NCBI GenBank assembly: GCA_028293685.1
Contig: JAQGOI010000032.1
Span: forward strand, 1 to 7,144
Origin: Lysobacteraceae bacterium
GTDB taxonomy: Bacteria > Pseudomonadota > Gammaproteobacteria > Xanthomonadales > Xanthomonadaceae
Reading direction: 5' to 3'
DNA length: 7,144 nt
Below the pieces are notes generated by a model that made no database searches, was not told the DNA's origin, and saw only the letters and a list, made by a program, of their open reading frames with translations. Shown here piece by piece: positions 4,255 through 7,144 of this stretch. Position numbers and translations under genes: made by a program. Every line of letters begins with the position of its first letter. The stretch's first letter is position 1.

Positions 4255-7144
4255 CCGTCGATCCTGGCCATGCCTTGACCCAGCAGGCGACGCCACAGGC
4301 TGGCTATTCTGCCGAGGCGCGGGATGTAAAGCGAAACTCTCGTCCCGCGCCCGATTTCGCTGGTGACCTCCAGCTTGGCGCCCAGGCGTTGCGCACGATG
4401 ATGCATGTTCCGCAATCCGTACCCGCGCGCGGTTGCCGGCGCCACTGGCGTCGGCGTGAATCCGACGCCGTCGTCGAGCACGCCCAGGTGCAGGCCGTCG
4501 GGCATGTAGGCCAACTCGATCGAAATCCTGTGCGCGTGTCCGTGCTGGATCGCGTTGGAGAGCGCCTCCTGCGCGACGAGCACGACATGATGGTTGGCTT
4601 CCGGCCGCATGACCCAGGCGCTCCCGGACGAGGTGACAAACAATTCATCGACGCGACCGCTAGCCAGCTGCCGCGTCATCGATGCGAGCGATTCCACGAG
4701 GTCGTTATGGTCCAGGACGGGTGGGCTCAGGTTCCATACGGAATACCGCGCGTCATCAAGGCTGCTCTTGGCCAGGTCGCGCGCCGTGGTGACGCGCGTC
4801 GTAGCGATCCCCGGCGGCATGGTGAACAGAGCGGCTTCCGTCTGGAAGATGATGCCGCTCAGCCCCTGAGCCAGGCTGTCGTGGATGTCGCCGGCAATGC
4901 GCTGGCGCTCTTCGAGAACGGCTGCCCTGGCGTGCAGCCAGTTGACGCGCAATCGGTATGCGCCCCACAGCACGAACAAACCTGTCAGCGCACACAGCAA
5001 TTGGAACCACAGGGTCTGGTAGAACCGCGGCATCAGGTCGAAATCGAGCGTGGCTTCCTGGCCATTCCATGCACCGGTCTGCGATCGCGCATTGACCCGA
5101 AAGGTGTAATGCCCGGGCGACAGGTTCGTGTATTGCGCCAGCCGTTGCGCCCTCCCGACAATCCACTGCGGGTCGAAACCCTCCAGCCGATAGCGGAACT
5201 GCGTGCGTTGCGGATCCGAAAGGCTCGGCGCCGTATAGCGGATCTCGAACCGGCGCGTCCCCGGTGCGAACCGCAGCGGCGCCAACAGGTTGACCGGCAG
5301 CTGATCGGCAGCCATGTCCTCGATGCGCGCGGGCGGCGCCCGCTGATCGAGCAGAAGTTTCGACGGATCCACTACCGCGACACCCCGGCCCGTCACGAAC
5401 CACAATCGTCCGTCGTGCGCACGCCACGCACCGGGTTGCGTGCCGCCATTGGTCTCGCTGCTCTTCATGCCGTCGGCTTTGCCGAAACTGACGGCCTGCA
5501 CGGATGGACTTTTGCCAGCGGCGACGGCATCGAGGTCACTACGGCTGATCCGTGAAATGCCGTTGATCGAGCCGAGCCACAGGTTCCTGTCAGCGTCCTC
5601 GACGATGGAGTTGACGCCGTCGTCCAGAAGACCCTGATGCGTCGTGTATTGGGTGAAGCGCCCGTTCTGCAGCCGAAACAAACCGCGGTCCATCGTGCCG
5701 ATCCAGAGGGTGTTGTCGGCGTTGAAATACAGCGACACCACGAATGCATTGGCCAGCCCCTTCACCCCCGGATAATGGCTGATACGCCCATCTGCAATGC
5801 TGTTGAGCCCGTTCTCGGTACCGACCCAGATCGTGCCGCCCGCACCCTCTGCCAACGCATACACGCCATTTGCCAGCAAGCCATCGGCCGTCGTATACGC
5901 GCTGACGGGCTTGCTCCCGTAACGGATCAGTCCAGCGCCCCTGGTCGCCATCCAGATCTGGTGGCCACGGTCCTCGATGATTGCGCTCATCATGTAAGGG
6001 GGAATGCCATCCGGCGCCGAAAGCATCGGCACCAGCTGTGCATTGGCCATCCGTATCACACCCTTGGCTGACGTACCCACCAGGAGATTCGAGTGGTCGT
6101 CTTCCAGCAACGACCACGCGTCCGCCAGCTTGTCCGTCGCGGTGAACGTGTCGATCGCACTCCCACGTAATCGATTGAGGCCCGTCGAGGTACTGACCCA
6201 GATATCCCCGCTCGTGTCCTGGATCACGGCATACGCTGGATCGGACGAAAGCCCTTCCTCTTTGGCATAGGTCGTGAAACTGCCATCGCGGAAACGTTGC
6301 ATTCCGCCGCCGTTGGTTCCCCCCCAAAGGTTGCCTTCTCGATCCTCATACAGGCAGGTCATCGCGTCGTTGCTTAGACCGTTGATGGTCGAGAAGCGGT
6401 CAACATGCTGGCCAACGACGCGTAGCAGGCCTTCCGTGCCACTGGCGATCCACATGTTGCCATTGTGGTCATGCGTCACAGCGCGGACCGTTGCACCGAG
6501 CACTCCGGGCAGATGCAACGGGACGAAGCGACCGTTGATCAGTCGTGCGACGTCCGCATTCTGCGTCTTCACCCAAATGGTGCCGTCGGTGTCGGAATAA
6601 AGACCAGTGATGTCGTTGTTCGCCAATCCATCACTGGTGGTGAAAGTCGTGATCCTGCCGTTGACCAGGCGGTTCAGTCCGACCGCCGTCGCAATCCACA
6701 AGCCGCCGTTCCTGTCCATGACAACACGCTTGATGGAATCGTGCGCCAACCCATCGGCCGTCGTGTATCTTTTGACCACGACATCATTGACTACGTGCTT
6801 GAGGCCGTCTGATCCGCCGACCCAGACACTTCCATCCTTGTCTGCAGCCAGGCTCAGCCCCTCGCGGGCAGAAATTGCGTCCAGATGAGTGAAACGCCCT
6901 TCGCGAAAAAATGCGACGCCTTTGCTCAACGTCGCGATCCACAACGTGCCGTGCCGGTCTTCGACCAGATCAGTGATGAAGTCGCTTTGCAGCGCCAGCG
7001 TATTGCTGTGATTGAATACAGTGAAACGCACGCCGTCGAAGCGGGCGAGCCCGGCCTGCGTGCCGACCCACAGATATCCGTCCTTTGCTTCGAGGATTCT
7101 GGTGACGCCGTTGTGCGGCAGCCCGTCATCCATGTCCCAGGTGG
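4251..7144 (-). CDS. Propeller-type sensor histidine kinase (Reg_prop / Y_Y_Y / HisKA_3 / HATPase), N-terminus cut
   Basis: About 963 residues are visible. Numbered from the Met codon at 7133, residues 1-595 are 14 tandem repeats of about 40 residues of the 'V-x-x-I-x-E-D-x-x-G-x-(L/I)-W-(V/I)-G-T-x-x-G-(L/V)-x-R' type, forming two seven-bladed propellers. A Y_Y_Y domain (about 615-700: RFEIRYTAPSLSDP, YRLEGFDPQW, YTNLSPGHYTFRVNA) follows, then one membrane helix (about 706-727, TLWFQLLCALTGLFVLWGAY). The cytoplasmic part has the HisKA_3 H-box EERQRIAGDIHDSLAQGL with His751, the N-box QEALSNAIQHGHA with Asn860, and ATP-lid glycines in DDGVGF (887-892) and GYGLRNM (904-910). So the sensor faces the periplasm and phosphorylates the response regulator that overlaps its 3' end. 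The true start lies outside: codons before 7133 read Thr-Trp-Asp and continue open, matching the usual N-terminal 'W-x-x-x-D-G-L-P-x-N' of the first propeller. The ligand is unknown. Blades 5 and 9 are degenerate (WVKTQNADVARL; LLVGTSAKGVIRM). Confidence 0.95.
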   Translation of the reverse strand, partial: TWDMDDGLPHNGVTRILEAKDGYLWVGTQAGLARFDGVRFTVFNHSNTLALQSDFITDLVEDRHGTLWIATLSKGVAFFREGRFTHLDAISAREGLSLAADKDGSVWVGGSDGLKHVVNDVVVKRYTTADGLAHDSIKRVVMDRNGGLWIATAVGLNRLVNGRITTFTTSDGLANNDITGLYSDTDGTIWVKTQNADVARLINGRFVPLHLPGVLGATVRAVTHDHNGNMWIASGTEGLLRVVGQHVDRFSTINGLSNDAMTCLYEDREGNLWGGTNGGGMQRFRDGSFTTYAKEEGLSSDPAYAVIQDTSGDIWVSTSTGLNRLRGSAIDTFTATDKLADAWSLLEDDHSNLLVGTSAKGVIRMANAQLVPMLSAPDGIPPYMMSAIIEDRGHQIWMATRGAGLIRYGSKPVSAYTTADGLLANGVYALAEGAGGTIWVGTENGLNSIADGRISHYPGVKGLANAFVVSLYFNADNTLWIGTMDRGLFRLQNGRFTQYTTHQGLLDDGVNSIVEDADRNLWLGSINGISRISRSDLDAVAAGKSPSVQAVSFGKADGMKSSETNGGTQPGAWRAHDGRLWFVTGRGVAVVDPSKLLLDQRAPPARIEDMAADQLPVNLLAPLRFAPGTRRFEIRYTAPSLSDPQRTQFRYRLEGFDPQWIVGRAQRLAQYTNLSPGHYTFRVNARSQTGAWNGQEATLDFDLMPRFYQTLWFQLLCALTGLFVLWGAYRLRVNWLHARAAVLEERQRIAGDIHDSLAQGLSGIIFQTEAALFTMPPGIATTRVTTARDLAKSSLDDARYSVWNLSPPVLDHNDLVESLASMTRQLASGRVDELFVTSSGSAWVMRPEANHHVVLVAQEALSNAIQHGHAHRISIELAYMPDGLHLGVLDDGVGFTPTPVAPATARGYGLRNMHHRAQRLGAKLEVTSEIGRGTRVSLYIPRLGRIASLWRRLLGQGMARIDG
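4262..4265 (-). promoter_or_regulatory. Ribosome binding site of the response regulator inside the kinase end
   Basis: On the minus strand AGGA lies 7 bases before the ATG at 4254-4252, within the kinase's last codons. It supports the overlapping start and translational coupling of kinase and regulator. Confidence 0.6.

Noticed and set aside
4255..4296. Earlier start for the response regulator at 4296
   Set aside because: The 14 extra residues are unlike the family and fully overlap the kinase end. The ATG at 4254 has a ribosome site and an ATGA overlap and leads directly into the receiver.
4245..5555. Long plus-strand open frame (436 codons) opposite the kinase
   Set aside because: It is antisense to the well-recognised Y_Y_Y and kinase domains. 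Its translation is low-complexity, rich in Arg, Gln and Pro, with no family motif. Long mirror frames are expected in GC-rich genes.
7131..7133. Met codon at 7133 as the true start of the kinase
   Set aside because: The frame stays open to the window edge and reads Thr-Trp-Asp just before this Met, part of the conserved first-propeller motif. No signal peptide follows the Met, as a periplasmic sensor would need.

Overview
The window is a dense, GC-rich piece of a Gram-negative, probably proteobacterial, chromosome. The evidence is an outer-membrane efflux factor, a phosphate-porin-like outer-membrane channel and a periplasmic binding protein with Sec-type signal peptides. The mix of a propeller-type sensor kinase, LuxR-type response regulator and Rrf2 regulator suggests a gammaproteobacterium near the Xanthomonadales, but that placement is inference from gene style only. 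No tRNA, rRNA, CRISPR array, insertion sequence or other mobile element was seen.

Layout. The left edge (1-225, +) is the C-terminal end of a TolC/NodT-type outer-membrane efflux protein. After about 100 bases comes a rightward cluster: an Rrf2-family regulator (327-782), a 61-residue DUF2292/YezD-like protein overlapping it by four bases (779-964), an OprP/OprO-like anion porin (1072-2535), and a periplasmic sulfate-binding protein of the Sbp/CysP family (2550-3557) starting 14 bases after the porin stop. A near-perfect inverted repeat (303-329) lies over the Rrf2 start codon, behind a consensus -35 hexamer (291-296). This geometry suggests autoregulation and possibly a leaderless message.

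A strong GC-rich hairpin (3564-3590) separates this cluster from a convergent two-component operon on the minus strand. In transcription order that operon is a very large sensor histidine kinase (7144-4251, its N-terminus cut by the window edge) and a NarL/LuxR-type response regulator (4254-3616). The two overlap by four bases (ATGA). The kinase shows 14 beta-propeller repeats (two seven-bladed propellers), a Y_Y_Y domain, one membrane helix, and HisKA_3 plus HATPase domains.

How the parts fit. Sbp binds sulfate in the periplasm. The porin beside it is a plausible outer-membrane entry route for the same anion. DUF2292 proteins and Rrf2 regulators both recur in sulfur-assimilation neighbourhoods. 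The four genes therefore look like an outer-membrane-to-periplasm sulfate acquisition cassette under a cysteine-rich sensor. It lacks the inner-membrane permease and ATPase (CysT/CysW/CysA), which must be elsewhere if this is ordinary sulfate import. The propeller kinase and its regulator are complete in their catalytic motifs, but their ligand and targets cannot be read from this sequence.
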